Of a DNA stretch of 64,000 nt, positions 1 through 9,291 are shown piece after piece. A model generated the notes under the pieces. That model made no database searches, was not told where the DNA came from, and worked only from the letters and a program-made list of their open reading frames with translations. The position numbers were made by a program, and so were the translations under genes. Positions within the stretch are counted from its first letter, which is position 1. The number at the start of each line of letters is the position of its first letter. The stretch spans positions 1,426,001 through 1,490,000 of the forward strand of contig CP069419.1 of assembly GCA_017569285.1 (NCBI GenBank), written 5' to 3'. This stretch comes from Clostridiales bacterium. Its GTDB lineage: Bacteria > Bacillota > Clostridia > Christensenellales > Aristaeellaceae.

Positions 1-37
1 CGGCATCCTCCGTGAAGGCTGTATACCGGGACATTGT

Positions 38-67
38 ATTATACCATCATTCCGCAGGCTGTGGCAA
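38..67 (-). promoter_or_regulatory. SigA promoter for a divergent gene off the left edge
   Basis: On the minus strand a TTGCCA -35 (62-67) and a TATAAT -10 (38-43) are 18 bp apart, and TGg precedes the -10 as in extended -10 promoters. A GGAGG lies at 7-11, so the gene it serves probably starts at or just beyond position 1. No coding sequence can be read here. Confidence 0.5.
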
Positions 68-125
68 GGATGCCGCCTCCCATACCGATTCAACGGAACC
101 GGCCGGTTTTTTCTTCCTTTTCCGC

Positions 126-153
126 TTGACAAATCCCCGGAATGGTGTAAAAT
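126..153 (+). promoter_or_regulatory. SigA promoter of clpB
   Basis: TTGACA (126-131) and TAAAAT (148-153) are separated by 16 bp. They lie about 50 bp upstream of clpB and just before the CtsR-type operator, which would cover the transcription start. Confidence 0.75.
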
Positions 154-161
154 GATATCGA

Positions 162-187
162 AGGTCAAAGATAGTCAATATGACCTT
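162..187 (+). promoter_or_regulatory. CtsR-type heat-shock operator
   Basis: GGTCAAA (163-169), the spacer GAT and AGTCAAT (173-179) match the CtsR direct heptad repeat RGTCAAA-NAN-RGTCAAA with one mismatch at the last base. An overlapping inverted repeat, AAGGTCA (161-167) with TGACCTT (181-187), is also present. Its position at the start of the transcript fits repression of clpB by CtsR in unstressed cells. The ctsR gene is not in this window. Confidence 0.7.
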
Positions 188-204
188 CAAAGGGGGAACC
201 GCTT

Positions 205-2799
205 ATGATGAATATGAATCAGTTTACGCAGAAAACCCTGACCGCCCTGCAGCGGTCCCAGGCGCTTGCGGTGGAATACGGGCATCCGGAGGTCCAGCCG
301 GAGCACATGATGCTGGCGCTGACGGAGGACGGAAATGACCTGATTCCCCAGCTGCTCGGCAAGTGCGGCGCCTCCGTTGAGGCGCTCCGCAGCTCGTTGG
401 AGGAGACCCTCAGCCGGATGCCGCACGCGTCCGGTGCCGGGTCTTCCAATGTATACCTCGCCAAGGATACCGAAAAAGCGCTCCTGGAGGCGGAGCGCAC
501 CGCGGAGCAGATGAAGGATGAATACCTGTCCGTGGAGCATGTATGGCTCGGCCTGTGCGCCAGGCCTTCCGCAGGGGCCGGCCGTGCGCTGCAGGCGGCC
601 GGCTACAGCGGGGATGCCTTCCTGAAGGCGCTCAGCCAGGTCCGCGGCGCCGCCCGGGTCACTTCGGACAGCCCGGAGGAAACCTATGACGCGCTGAAAA
701 AATACGGATCGGACCTGGTCGAGATGGCCCGGAAGCAGAAACTGGACCCGGTCATCGGCCGTGACAGCGAAATCCGGAACGTCATCAGGATCCTTTCCCG
801 GAAAACAAAGAACAACCCCGTGCTGATCGGTGAGCCGGGCGTCGGCAAAACCGCCATCGCGGAAGGCCTGGCCCTCCGGATCGTCCGCGGGGATGTGCCG
901 GACAGCCTGAAGGACAAAACCATTTTCTCCCTGGATATGGGCAGCCTGATCGCCGGTGCCAAATTCCGCGGTGAATTTGAGGAACGGCTCAAGGCCGTCC
1001 TGGCGGAAATCAAAAAGAGCGACGGCCGCATCATCCTCTTCATCGATGAACTGCATACCATCGTCGGTGCCGGAAAGGCAGACGGCGCAATGGATGCCGG
1101 CAACCTGCTCAAGCCGATGCTTGCCCGCGGCGAGCTGCACTGTATCGGTGCGACCACGCTGAATGAATACCGGAAATATATTGAAAAAGATGCCGCGCTG
1201 GAGCGCCGTTTCCAGCCGGTCATGGTTGAGGAGCCCACCGTGGAGGATACCATTGCCATCCTCCGGGGGCTGAAGGAGCGCTATGAGGTCTTCCACGGCG
1301 TCAAGATCCAGGACGCCGCCCTGATTGCGGCCGCCACCCTTTCCAACCGGTATATTACGGACCGTTTCCTGCCCGACAAGGCAATCGACCTGGTGGACGA
1401 AGCCTGTGCCATGATCCGCACGGAAATCGATTCGCTGCCGGCCGAACTGGACGATATCCGCCGCCATATCATGCAGCTGGAGATCGAAGAGGCCGCCCTG
1501 AAGAAGGAGGAGGATGCCCTGTCCCGGGCGCATCTGGAGGAAGTGCAGAAGGAACTGGCGGATCAGCGCGACCAGTTCAACTCCATGAAGGCCCGCTGGG
1601 AGGGCGAGAAGGAAGCCATCGCGAAGGTCACCGGCCTGCGGGAGGAAATCGAGCGCGTCAACGCGCAGATCGAGCAGGCGGAGCGTTCCTATGACCTGAA
1701 CCGGGCCGCCGAACTGAAATACGGGGAACTGCCGAAGCTGAAGCAGGAACTGGAAAAGGAGGAGGCCGTCGCCGAGGAAAGCCGCGGGGAAAACAGCCTG
1801 CTCCGGGACAAGGTGACCGAGGAGGAAATCGCCCGGATCATCTGCCGCTGGACCGGTATCCCCGTCGCCCGCCTGATGGAGGGCGAACGGGAGAAGCTGC
1901 TCCACCTGGAAGATACGCTTCACCGGCGCGTAATCGGGCAGGATGAAGCGGTCCGGAAAGTATCCGAAGCTATCCTGCGCAGCCGTGCCGGCATCCAGGA
2001 CCCGAACCGCCCGCTGGGCTCCTTCCTGTTCCTGGGCCCCACCGGCGTCGGCAAAACCGAGCTGGCCAAAGCCCTGGCGCAGGCGCTTTTCGATGATGAG
2101 AAAAACATGGTCCGGATCGATATGTCCGAATACATGGAGAAGTTCAGCGTCTCCCGTCTCATCGGCGCGCCTCCCGGATACGTGGGGTATGACGAGGGCG
2201 GCCAGCTGACCGAAGCGGTCCGCCGCCATCCCTACTGCGTCATCCTGTTCGATGAGGTGGAAAAAGCGCATCCGGATGTGTTCAACATCCTCCTGCAGGT
2301 GCTCGATGACGGCCGGATTACCGACAGCCAGGGGCGGACCGTGGACTTCAAGAACGCCATCCTGATCATGACAAGCAATCTGGGCAGCGAGTATATCCTG
2401 GACGGCATCGAGGACGGTGAAATCAAGCCGGAAGCCCGCAGCGCGGTGGACAAACTGCTGAAAACCCGCTTCCGTCCCGAGTTCCTGAACCGGATTGATG
2501 AAATCGTGTACTACAAGCCGCTCACCCGGAATGAAATCGGCGCAATCGTGCGCCTGATGACCGACAGCCTGAACCGGCGCCTGGAAAGCCGCCAGCTGAA
2601 GGTCCGCCTCACGCCCGCGGCGGAAGACGCCGTGATCAGCCGGGGCTTCGATCCGGTATACGGCGCGCGCCCGCTCAAGCGGTACCTGCAGTCGAAGGTG
2701 GAAACCCTGATCGCCCGGAAGGTGATTGCCGCGGATATCGCGCCCGGCACCGAGCTGATTGTGGATGTGGATGAAAACGGGGAAATCGTAATCCGGTAA
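205..2799 (+). CDS. clpB: ATP-dependent disaggregase ClpB
   Basis: Hexameric AAA+ chaperone that pulls polypeptides out of aggregates with the DnaK system. The 864-residue protein has the normal ClpB length. It shows a Clp N-domain (about 1-145), NBD1 with Walker A GEPGVGKT near residue 209 and the [10 protein letters not shown] region, a coiled-coil middle domain (about 405-525), and NBD2 with GPTGVGKTE near residue 610. The long middle domain and the absence of a ClpP-docking tripeptide loop, as far as I can see, favour ClpB over ClpC or ClpA. The ATG at 205 follows AGGGGG at a good distance, although a second ATG comes next. It is a single-gene unit with its own promoter, CtsR-type box and terminator. 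Confidence 0.96.
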   Translation: MMNMNQFTQKTLTALQRSQALAVEYGHPEVQPEHMMLALTEDGNDLIPQLLGKCGASVEALRSSLEETLSRMPHASGAGSSNVYLAKDTEKALLEAERTAEQMKDEYLSVEHVWLGLCARPSAGAGRALQAAGYSGDAFLKALSQVRGAARVTSDSPEETYDALKKYGSDLVEMARKQKLDPVIGRDSEIRNVIRILSRKTKNNPVLIGEPGVGKTAIAEGLALRIVRGDVPDSLKDKTIFSLDMGSLIAGAKFRGEFEERLKAVLAEIKKSDGRIILFIDELHTIVGAGKADGAMDAGNLLKPMLARGELHCIGATTLNEYRKYIEKDAALERRFQPVMVEEPTVEDTIAILRGLKERYEVFHGVKIQDAALIAAATLSNRYITDRFLPDKAIDLVDEACAMIRTEIDSLPAELDDIRRHIMQLEIEEAALKKEEDALSRAHLEEVQKELADQRDQFNSMKARWEGEKEAIAKVTGLREEIERVNAQIEQAERSYDLNRAAELKYGELPKLKQELEKEEAVAEESRGENSLLRDKVTEEEIARIICRWTGIPVARLMEGEREKLLHLEDTLHRRVIGQDEAVRKVSEAILRSRAGIQDPNRPLGSFLFLGPTGVGKTELAKALAQALFDDEKNMVRIDMSEYMEKFSVSRLIGAPPGYVGYDEGGQLTEAVRRHPYCVILFDEVEKAHPDVFNILLQVLDDGRITDSQGRTVDFKNAILIMTSNLGSEYILDGIEDGEIKPEARSAVDKLLKTRFRPEFLNRIDEIVYYKPLTRNEIGAIVRLMTDSLNRRLESRQLKVRLTPAAEDAVISRGFDPVYGARPLKRYLQSKVETLIARKVIAADIAPGTELIVDVDENGEIVIR

Positions 2800-2812
2800 T
2801 CCCCTTTCCCAA

Positions 2813-2848
2813 GAAAAAAAGGCCCTGTCCGTTCAGGACAGGGTCGTT
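2813..2848. terminator. Bidirectional terminator between clpB and the acn operon
   Basis: CCCTGTCC (2823-2830), a 5-nt loop and GGACAGGG (2836-2843) form a perfect 8-bp stem. A run of seven A on the left (2814-2820) gives a T-tract for leftward transcripts, and a T-rich stretch follows on the right for clpB. The stop codon of the leftward methyltransferase gene (2833-2835) lies in the loop. Confidence 0.85.
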
Positions 2849-3444
2849 TCATTTTTGGTCGCCTTCAGTACCCAGAAGCCGCCGGACTTCGCGGTCTTTT
2901 CCACCTCCGGGAACAGCGTCTGCAAATACCGGATGCAGCTTTCGGCTCCCTGCTGTTTCCGGATCACCAGGATCAGCGATCCGCCCGGCCGCAGGCATTC
3001 CGCCGCGTCCGCGAACATGCGGTAAATCACCTGCTTCCCGGCCCGGATCGGCGGATTGGTAATCACCGTGTCAAACCGTTCGCCTTTGAGGGCTTCCATT
3101 CCGTCGCTTTCCAGGCAGCGCACCTCCGCGCGGTTCCGCTCCGCGTTTTCCCGCGAAAGCTCCAGCGCCCGCAGGTTGACGTCTGCCATGGTCACCCGGG
3201 TATCCGGCCAGCGCCGGGCCACACAGATCCCGATCACACCCCAGCCGCATCCCAGGTCCAGGACGTCCCCGGCCATCTCCTCCGGCAGGGCTTTCAGCAG
3301 CAGGTCCGTGCCCGCATCCACCTCGCCTTTGGAAAAAACGCCCGCGTCGGTCCGGAATGTCAGCGGGATACCGCGGTATGTGTATTCACATTCCACCGGC
3401 CGGGATTCGCTGGCCGGGTTCCGTGTGTAATAATGATCGTTCAT
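2833..3444 (-). CDS. RsmC-like class I SAM methyltransferase
   Basis: A 203-residue Rossmann-fold methyltransferase of the RsmC/YbxB type. Motif I is DLGCGWGVIG, and the catalytic NPP motif is NPPIRAGK, characteristic of base N-methyltransferases acting on guanine in rRNA. The expected substrate is 16S rRNA, but the exact target cannot be read from sequence. The start chosen, MNDHYYTRN, makes an ATGA overlap with the upstream pseudouridine synthase stop. A longer in-frame extension exists but would lie inside that gene. It is last in a four-gene operon, and its stop codon sits in the loop of the operon terminator. Confidence 0.85.
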   Translation of the reverse strand: MNDHYYTRNPASESRPVECEYTYRGIPLTFRTDAGVFSKGEVDAGTDLLLKALPEEMAGDVLDLGCGWGVIGICVARRWPDTRVTMADVNLRALELSRENAERNRAEVRCLESDGMEALKGERFDTVITNPPIRAGKQVIYRMFADAAECLRPGGSLILVIRKQQGAESCIRYLQTLFPEVEKTAKSGGFWVLKATKNETTLS

Positions 3445-4187
3445 GCTTTTTCTGTCGGATCCTCCATGCAGGCTGCCTGCCTGAGCGCCTTCAGTTCCCC
3501 GTCCGTCAGTTCCCGCCACGCACCTTCCGGCAGTGCCGGATCCAGCTCCAGCGGTCCGAAGGAGCAGCGGTGCAGCATCCGGACCTCATGCCCGGCTGCG
3601 GCAAACATCCGCTTCACCTGGTGGAACTTGCCCTCTGTAACCGTAACCTCCGCCAGGGTTGTGTCCGATTCCGCGTCCGTCCGCAGGATCTCCAGTCGGG
3701 CCGGCAGCGCAGTAAAGTCGCCCAGGTCCATCCCCCGGGCAAAAAGTTCCGTATCCCCGGAGTCCATCTGCCCGGAGGCCAGCGCCCGGTACCGTTTTTC
3801 CACATGGCGTGCCGGGCTCAGCAGGCGGTGGCTCAGTTCCCCGTCACAGGTAAAAACAAGGATACCGGTCGTATCCTTGTCCAGCCGCCCGACCGGCATG
3901 CATCCCATGCTGCGGTATTCCGCCGGCAGCAGGTCCATCACCGTCATCTGGCGCGGATCGCGGGCCGCCGTCAGCACGCCCGCGGGTTTATGCATCATCA
4001 CATGGCGCATGATCCGGCCGTCTTCCGCCTTCCCGCGCAGGGTGAGCGTATCCCGTTCCGGATCGCAGTCGGCCGCGGGATCCCGGACCGTCTGCCCGTT
4101 CACGGCAGCCTGCCCGTCCCGGATGATCTGCCGGACTTCACTGCGGCTTCCCTTACCGAGCGTCGCCAGCCACTTGTCCAGTCTCAT
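3441..4187 (-). CDS. RsuA-family pseudouridine synthase
   Basis: A 248-residue enzyme with an N-terminal S4 RNA-binding domain starting MRLDKWLA and a pseudouridine synthase domain whose catalytic aspartate lies in GRLDKDTTG. The family isomerises one uridine in rRNA (RsuA acts on 16S U516). The ATG at 4187 follows GAGG at a 6-nt spacing and gives the canonical family N-terminus, so it is preferred to a TTG four codons upstream. It overlaps the 3' end of the upstream membrane-protein gene by about 35 bp and is coupled by ATGA to the methyltransferase gene downstream. Confidence 0.9.
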   Translation of the reverse strand: MRLDKWLATLGKGSRSEVRQIIRDGQAAVNGQTVRDPAADCDPERDTLTLRGKAEDGRIMRHVMMHKPAGVLTAARDPRQMTVMDLLPAEYRSMGCMPVGRLDKDTTGILVFTCDGELSHRLLSPARHVEKRYRALASGQMDSGDTELFARGMDLGDFTALPARLEILRTDAESDTTLAEVTVTEGKFHQVKRMFAAAGHEVRMLHRCSFGPLELDPALPEGAWRELTDGELKALRQAACMEDPTEKA

Positions 4188-5004
4188 CTGAATCCTCAAT
4201 CTTCATCACAGCTGCCGTGATCATGCTGCGGACCGGCAGCAGCGGCAGCGTCAGCAGGGCGCCGGCCGCCAGGATCATCAGGGTTTCCCGGGTGGGCGGG
4301 ATCTTCACGGATCCGGTCATCAGGCCGCTCACATCGCGGATCACCGGCAGGTACCGCATCACCGCGATCACAAACGCGGCCAGGACCGGAAGCAGGGTGG
4401 CCTGCGCGCAGATCCAGCCCAGCAGGTTCTTTCCGTGGCGGCCTTTCATCTTCCGGGTGCCTCCCTGGGCCCGCGCGTGCCGCGCGCCGCTGTGGAAACC
4501 GAACCCGATCACCAGGATCAGGATCATTGCCAGCAGGACCAGCAGGAGGTACAGGACTCCCGTCATGAAATCCCCGCCCCCGAACTGCTTGATCATCGCA
4601 AGCAGCGTAAAGCCGTCCACCAGCCCGGAGAAATGACGCCAGGCATAAACGGCCGCCGCGATCAGCGGCGATGCCCACAGGAGCAGGTAACCCGCCCGTT
4701 TCAGCCCGCACAGCACCTTATCCCCCCAGCGGGAAGGATCGGCCAGCCGCCAGCTGAAGAGCCTCCCGTCCCGCAGGCTGTCCTGCATGGCCTCCGCCGC
4801 GTTCATCCGGGCGGGGAACATAATCAGGATCCACATGGGGACAGCCAGCACCGCCAGGTACCGGAGCCCCGCGTCGGCAAGGAACAGCACCGGCGCAAGG
4901 CAGATCAGTACCAGGCAGAGCTCCGTGGCCAGGAACTTCAGCGTGTCCGCCGGATGGCGGAAGCAGATCCGGAACGTGTTCCGGAATGCGGATGAAATAC
5001 TCAT
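4153..5004 (-). CDS. Unknown multi-pass membrane protein
   Basis: I do not recognise this 283-residue protein. It has about five or six hydrophobic segments (roughly residues 27-66 as a double span, 105-122, 147-170, 197-222 and 240-262). A basic loop, GARHARAQGGTRKMKGRHGK, lies between segments. No catalytic motif is visible. The ATG at 5004 is preceded by AGGAGA. It lies 25 bp after aconitase and overlaps the pseudouridine synthase gene, so it is cotranscribed with both. Nothing in its neighbours fixes a function. Confidence 0.7.
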   Translation of the reverse strand: MSISSAFRNTFRICFRHPADTLKFLATELCLVLICLAPVLFLADAGLRYLAVLAVPMWILIMFPARMNAAEAMQDSLRDGRLFSWRLADPSRWGDKVLCGLKRAGYLLLWASPLIAAAVYAWRHFSGLVDGFTLLAMIKQFGGGDFMTGVLYLLLVLLAMILILVIGFGFHSGARHARAQGGTRKMKGRHGKNLLGWICAQATLLPVLAAFVIAVMRYLPVIRDVSGLMTGSVKIPPTRETLMILAAGALLTLPLLPVRSMITAAVMKIEDSDETGQVAGDAR

Positions 5005-5029
5005 CGGGTTTCTCCTGTAACTTGTCTCG

Positions 5030-6958
5030 TCAGGCCTGGTTGCGTGTGTAATTGATCAGTCCGCCCGCCAGGATCATGCCGCGCTGGCGCTCGGTCAGCG
5101 GCAGGCTGACCCGGTAGGACTCGCCTTTCGTTTCATTTCTCAGCTCCAGCTCATCCTGTCCGGCCGCGATCTTTTCCCGGACGCCCGGCAAGCTCAGCGT
5201 GTCCATGGGGTCGATCCGGTCATAGTCCCGCTCATCCAGGAAGGTCAGGGGCATAATTCCGTTGTTGATCAGGTTCGCCTGGTGGATCCGGGCAAAGCTC
5301 TTCGCCGCCACGGCGCGGATACCCAGGTACAGCGGCACCAGCGCGGCGTGCTCCCGGCTGGAGCCCTGGCCGTAATTGGCCCCGGCGACCAGGAAACCGC
5401 CCTTTTCCGCCTTGGCACGTGCGGGGAAGGTTTCATCCACGGGCGTCAGGCAGAAGTCGCTCAGGTGCGGCACGTTGCTGCGGTAGGGCAGCAGCTTCGC
5501 GTTGCTGGGCATGATATGGTCGGTCGTGATATTGTCTTCCATCTTCAGCAGCGCCTTGCCGCTGACCGTGTCCTCCAGGTCATGGCCCAGCGGGAACGGT
5601 TTGATATTCGGGCCGCGGACAACCTCCACTTCGTCCTCCCGTCCTGCTTCCACAGGCGGAATCACCAGGTTGTCGTTCACTTCAAACTGCGCCGGCTGCT
5701 CAACCGTCAGGTCCAGGTCCAGGCACCGGGGGTCTGTCAGCACGCCGGTCAGCGCCGTAACGGCTGCGGTTTCGCAGCTGGTCAGGTAGATTCCGGCAGA
5801 GGCAGTCCCGCTGCGGGCATAGAAGTTCCGGTTGTTGGTCCGGACGGATACCGCGTTGGTCTTCGGGCTCTGGCCCATGCCGATGCAGGGGCCGCAGGCG
5901 CTCTCCAGGATCCGGGCACCGGCGCCGAGCATATCGGCCAGCGCGCCGTTGCGGGCCAGCATCGTCAGCACCTGCTTGGAGCCGGGGCCAATGACGAGGC
6001 TGACGTCCGGATGCACGGTTTTCCCCTTCAGGATCCGGGCCACCCGCATCATATCCTGGTAGCTGGAGTTCGTGCAGCTGCCGATGAATACCTGGTCCAC
6101 CTTGATCGGACCCACGTTCTTCACGGTGTCCACATTGTCCGGCATATGGGGCTGGGCCACCAGGGGCTCCAGCTCATCCAGGCAGATCTCCACGATTTCG
6201 TCGTATTCCGCATCCGGATCCGCTTTCAGCTCGCAGAAATCCGCTTCCCGGCCCTGGGCCTTCAGGAACGCGCGGGTCACCTCATCGCTGGGGAATACGG
6301 AAGTGGTGGCGCCGAGTTCCGCGCCCATGTTCGCGATGGTCGCGCGTTCCGGCACGGTCAGCGTCTTCACACCGTCGCCGATATACTCCATTACCTTGCC
6401 GACGCCGCCCTTGACGGACAGCCGGCGCAGGACCTCCAGGATAATATCCTTGGCCGCCACCGCATAGGGCAGTTTTCCGGTCAGCCGGATGCCGACCACC
6501 TTCGGCCAGGTCAGGAAATACGCGCCGCCGCCCATGGCCACCGCCACGTCCAGGCCGCCCGCGCCGATCGCGATCATGCCGATTCCGCCGCCGGTGGGCG
6601 TGTGGCTGTCACTGCCGAGCAGCGTCATTCCCGGAATGCCGAACCGCTCCAGATGCACCTGGTGGCAGATGCCGTTGCCGGGCTTGGAGCAGAAGATGCC
6701 GTGCTTTTTCGCAACGCTCTGGATATACTGGTGGTCATCCGCGTTTTCAAAGCCGGTCTGCAGGGTGTTATGGTCAATATAGGCGACGCTCTTCTTTGTC
6801 TTGACCCGTCCGATGCCCATGGCTTCGAACTGCAGGTACGCCATGGTACCCGTGGAGTCCTGCGTCAGGGTCTGGTCGATCCGGATGGAGACTTCCTCTC
6901 CGGCTTTCGGGATGCCGCTGACAAGATGCGCGCTCAGGATTTTTTCAGTCAGATTCAT
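5030..6958 (-). CDS. acn: Aconitate hydratase (short, Aquifex/clostridial type)
   Basis: Converts citrate to isocitrate through a [4Fe-4S] cluster. At 642 residues it is much shorter than AcnA (about 890) and matches the compact aconitase of Clostridia and Aquifex. Cluster ligands are visible in IGSCTNSS and SACGPCIGMG (a CxxC). SDSHTPTGGGIGM and the C-terminal swivel-domain motif GQGSSREHAAL are also clear. The ATG at 6958 has GGAGG upstream. It heads the operon acn, membrane protein, RsuA-like, RsmC-like. Its promoter lies after serS, and the leader carries a terminator-like hairpin just before the ribosome-binding site, which suggests attenuation or a stabilising 5' structure. Confidence 0.93.
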   Translation of the reverse strand: MNLTEKILSAHLVSGIPKAGEEVSIRIDQTLTQDSTGTMAYLQFEAMGIGRVKTKKSVAYIDHNTLQTGFENADDHQYIQSVAKKHGIFCSKPGNGICHQVHLERFGIPGMTLLGSDSHTPTGGGIGMIAIGAGGLDVAVAMGGGAYFLTWPKVVGIRLTGKLPYAVAAKDIILEVLRRLSVKGGVGKVMEYIGDGVKTLTVPERATIANMGAELGATTSVFPSDEVTRAFLKAQGREADFCELKADPDAEYDEIVEICLDELEPLVAQPHMPDNVDTVKNVGPIKVDQVFIGSCTNSSYQDMMRVARILKGKTVHPDVSLVIGPGSKQVLTMLARNGALADMLGAGARILESACGPCIGMGQSPKTNAVSVRTNNRNFYARSGTASAGIYLTSCETAAVTALTGVLTDPRCLDLDLTVEQPAQFEVNDNLVIPPVEAGREDEVEVVRGPNIKPFPLGHDLEDTVSGKALLKMEDNITTDHIMPSNAKLLPYRSNVPHLSDFCLTPVDETFPARAKAEKGGFLVAGANYGQGSSREHAALVPLYLGIRAVAAKSFARIHQANLINNGIMPLTFLDERDYDRIDPMDTLSLPGVREKIAAGQDELELRNETKGESYRVSLPLTERQRGMILAGGLINYTRNQA

Positions 6959-6973
6959 GTTTCATCCTCCGGC

Positions 6974-7004
6974 AAAAAGGACGGTCACTCTTTCGGGTGA
7001 CCGT
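6974..7004 (-). promoter_or_regulatory. Terminator-like hairpin in the acn leader
   Basis: On the minus strand ACGGTCAC (6997-7004) and GTGACCGT (6981-6988) pair as an 8-bp stem with an 8-nt loop, followed by CC and a run of five T (6974-6978). It starts about 10 nt after the predicted transcription start and ends about a dozen bases before the acn ribosome-binding site. serS has a separate hairpin at 7080-7094, so this one belongs to the acn transcript. Confidence 0.65.
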
Positions 7005-7021
7005 TCCAGTTGTTCTGATCT

Positions 7022-7050
7022 TATTATCTGCTGTCACGCTTGATTGTCAA
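7022..7050 (-). promoter_or_regulatory. SigA promoter of the acn operon
   Basis: A perfect TTGACA -35 (7045-7050) and an ATAATA -10 (7022-7027) are 17 bp apart on the minus strand, between serS and acn. The predicted start is near 7014. Confidence 0.75.
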
Positions 7051-7074
7051 CGCTTCCGGGATGGAAAGAACACG

Positions 7075-7094
7075 AAAAGAACGGCTGTGCCGTT
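7075..7094 (-). terminator. Terminator of the rpmH-serS operon
   Basis: AACGGC (7089-7094 read on minus), a 3-nt loop and GCCGTT (7080-7085) form a short stem, followed on the minus strand by CTTTTC. It lies 9 bp after the serS stop. Confidence 0.55.
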
Positions 7095-7103
7095 TTCGGC
7101 TTC

Positions 7104-8384
7104 TTATCCGATATGGTCCTTTCCGCCCATGTACATCCGGAGCACTTCGGGGATGGCGACCGTGCCGTCCTCGCGCAGGTTGTTCTCCAGGAAGGCAATC
7201 AGCATCCGGGGCGGGGCCACGCAGGTATTGTTCAGGGTGTGGGCAAAATACTTCTCACCCTTGTCATTGCGGACGCGGATCTGCAGCCGCCGCGCCTGGG
7301 CGTCTCCCAGGTTGGAGCAGGAGCCGACCTCAAAGTATTTCTTCTGCCGGGGAGACCAGGCTTCCACGTCCAGGCTCTTCACCTTCAGGTCCGCCAGGTC
7401 GCCGCTGCAGCACTCCAGCGTGCGCACCGGGATATCGAGCGTGCGGAAGAAATCCACCGTGTTCTGCCACAGCCGGTCAAACCACATCGGGGATTCCTCC
7501 GGCTTGCAGATCACGATCATTTCCTGCTTTTCAAACTGGTGGATCCGGTAGACGCCGCGCTCCTCGATGCCGTGCGCGCCGACTTCCTTCCGGAAGCAGG
7601 GGCTGTAGCTGGTCAGGGTCTTCGGCAGGTCCTTTTCTTCCAGGATCGTATCGATGAACTTGCCGATCATGCTGTGCTCGGAGGTGCCGATCAGGTAGAG
7701 ATCTTCCCCTTCGATCTTGTACATCATGTTTTCCATCTCGGCAAAGCTCATCACGCCGGTCACCACGTCGCCGTGGATCATGAAGGGCGGAATCACATAG
7801 GTGAAACCGCGGTCAATCATGAAATCGCGGGCATAGCTCAGGATGGCGCTGTGCAGGCGCGCGATATCACCCATCAGGTAGTAGAAGCCGTTGCCGCTGG
7901 TTTTCCGGGCCGGATCCAGGTCGATGCCCTGCAGGCGTTCCATGATGTCCACATGGTACGGGATCTCGAAGTCCGGAACGGCCGGCTCGCCGAAGCGCTC
8001 AATCTCGACGTTCTCGCTGTCATCCTTGCCGATCGGGACGCTGTCGTCGATGATGTTCGGGATCACGAGCATCCGCTTGCGGATTTCCGCCTTCAGCTCT
8101 TCTTCCTTCACTTCCAGGGCCGCCAGTTCTTCCGCGATCGCGGCGACCTCCGCCTTGCGCTTCTCGGCTTCTTCCTTTTCGCCCTTTCCCATCAGCACGC
8201 CGATCTCCTTGGAGACCACCTTGCGCCGGTTCCGCAGGGCATCTGCCTGCTGCTGGGCGTCCCGGTATTCCCGGTCAAAACGGATGACCTCGTCCACCAT
8301 CGGCAGCTTCTGGTCCTGGAACTTTTTCCGGATATTCTCCCGGACTTTCTCCGGGTCATTGCGGAGCAGGTTAATATCCAGCAT
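7104..8384 (-). CDS. serS: Seryl-tRNA synthetase
   Basis: Class II aminoacyl-tRNA synthetase that charges tRNA-Ser. The 426-residue protein begins MLDINLLRNDPE, has the N-terminal tRNA-binding coiled coil (about 25-105), and shows motif 2 around SPCFRKEVGAHG and motif 3 around TCVAPPRMLIAFLEN (normally NGSGLA.GR.L.A), a diverged form typical of some Clostridia. GGAGG precedes the ATG. Only 16 bp separate it from khpB, so it is probably the last gene of the rpmH operon. This is not its usual location. Confidence 0.93.
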   Translation of the reverse strand: MLDINLLRNDPEKVRENIRKKFQDQKLPMVDEVIRFDREYRDAQQQADALRNRRKVVSKEIGVLMGKGEKEEAEKRKAEVAAIAEELAALEVKEEELKAEIRKRMLVIPNIIDDSVPIGKDDSENVEIERFGEPAVPDFEIPYHVDIMERLQGIDLDPARKTSGNGFYYLMGDIARLHSAILSYARDFMIDRGFTYVIPPFMIHGDVVTGVMSFAEMENMMYKIEGEDLYLIGTSEHSMIGKFIDTILEEKDLPKTLTSYSPCFRKEVGAHGIEERGVYRIHQFEKQEMIVICKPEESPMWFDRLWQNTVDFFRTLDIPVRTLECCSGDLADLKVKSLDVEAWSPRQKKYFEVGSCSNLGDAQARRLQIRVRNDKGEKYFAHTLNNTCVAPPRMLIAFLENNLREDGTVAIPEVLRMYMGGKDHIG

Positions 8385-8400
8385 AAATCATTCGCCTCCG

Positions 8401-9291
8401 TTATTTCTTGTGGGTAATCACCACATGGCGGTTCGGTTCGTCGCCTTCGGAATGGGTGGTCACACCCTCGTTCTGCTGCAGAGCAAAGTGGATAATCCGC
8501 CGTTCATAGGGATTCATGGGCTCCAGGGAAACCTTCCGGCCCGTGCGCAGCGCGCGGTTCGCCATCCGGTTCGCCAGGCGGATCAGGGTATCCTCACGCT
8601 TGGCGCGGTAGTTTTCCGTATCCAGGGTCACGCGGGTATAGCTGTCACGGCCGCGGTTCACCTTCAGGCTGGTGAGGTACTGCAGCGCGTCCAGCGTCTC
8701 GCCGCGGCGGCCGATCAGGATGCCCAGGGTATCGCCGTTGATGAATCCGTACACGTTGCCCTCGGCGTCCGTGCCCATATCAATGGTCACGTCCACGCCC
8801 ATCAGCTTGGTCAGTTCCCCGAGGAACGCCTTCGCAATCCCGGCCGGGCTTTCCGGATCCAGGTTCTCCGCGGCGATCATAGTCACTTCCGGCTTTTCCA
8901 GCGTCCGGGGTTCCGGATTCTCCGCCGGTTCAGCCTTCTCCGCGGCAGGCTTCTCCGCGGGCTTTTCCTTCTTTTCCTGTTTGGGGACGGGCTTTTTCGC
9001 CGCTTCCTTCTTTTCGGCGGGTTTCTTCGCCGCTTCCTTCTTTTCAGCGGGTTTTTCCGCCGGCTTCTTCGCGGGTTTCTTTTCTTCCAGCAGGTTGCCC
9101 AGCGGATCCTCCTCGGAAGCCTTCACGGTCAGGCACACCTTGGCCATCCGGGATCCGAACAGGCCGAACAGGCCCTTGCTGCCTTCTTCCACGACACGAA
9201 CATCCACATCACCGATGGATACGCCCAGTTCCTGCAGGCCGAGTTCAATCGCCTCTTCCACGGTCCGGGCGGAAGCTTCATACTGTTTCAT
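8401..9291 (-). CDS. khpB: RNA-binding protein KhpB (Jag)
   Basis: A 296-residue protein with three parts: a Jag-N domain (about 1-60, with the KGLFGLFGSR motif), a Lys/Ala/Pro/Glu-rich linker (about 70-140, repeated KKPAEKKEA units), and KH plus R3H domains (about 160-295, including GRRGETLDALQYL and ERRIIHFAL). In Gram-positives KhpB pairs with KhpA to bind RNA and affects cell division and elongation. The start forms an ATGA overlap with yidC, a conserved pairing. The repetitive linker is longer than in most homologues and is probably disordered and positively charged. Confidence 0.93.
   Translation of the reverse strand: MKQYEASARTVEEAIELGLQELGVSIGDVDVRVVEEGSKGLFGLFGSRMAKVCLTVKASEEDPLGNLLEEKKPAKKPAEKPAEKKEAAKKPAEKKEAAKKPVPKQEKKEKPAEKPAAEKAEPAENPEPRTLEKPEVTMIAAENLDPESPAGIAKAFLGELTKLMGVDVTIDMGTDAEGNVYGFINGDTLGILIGRRGETLDALQYLTSLKVNRGRDSYTRVTLDTENYRAKREDTLIRLANRMANRALRTGRKVSLEPMNPYERRIIHFALQQNEGVTTHSEGDEPNRHVVITHKK

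Noticed and set aside
187-2271. A nearly 700-codon open frame opposite clpB
   Set aside because: It is a shadow of the codon-position GC bias of clpB. No ribosome-binding site, domain or family similarity is visible.
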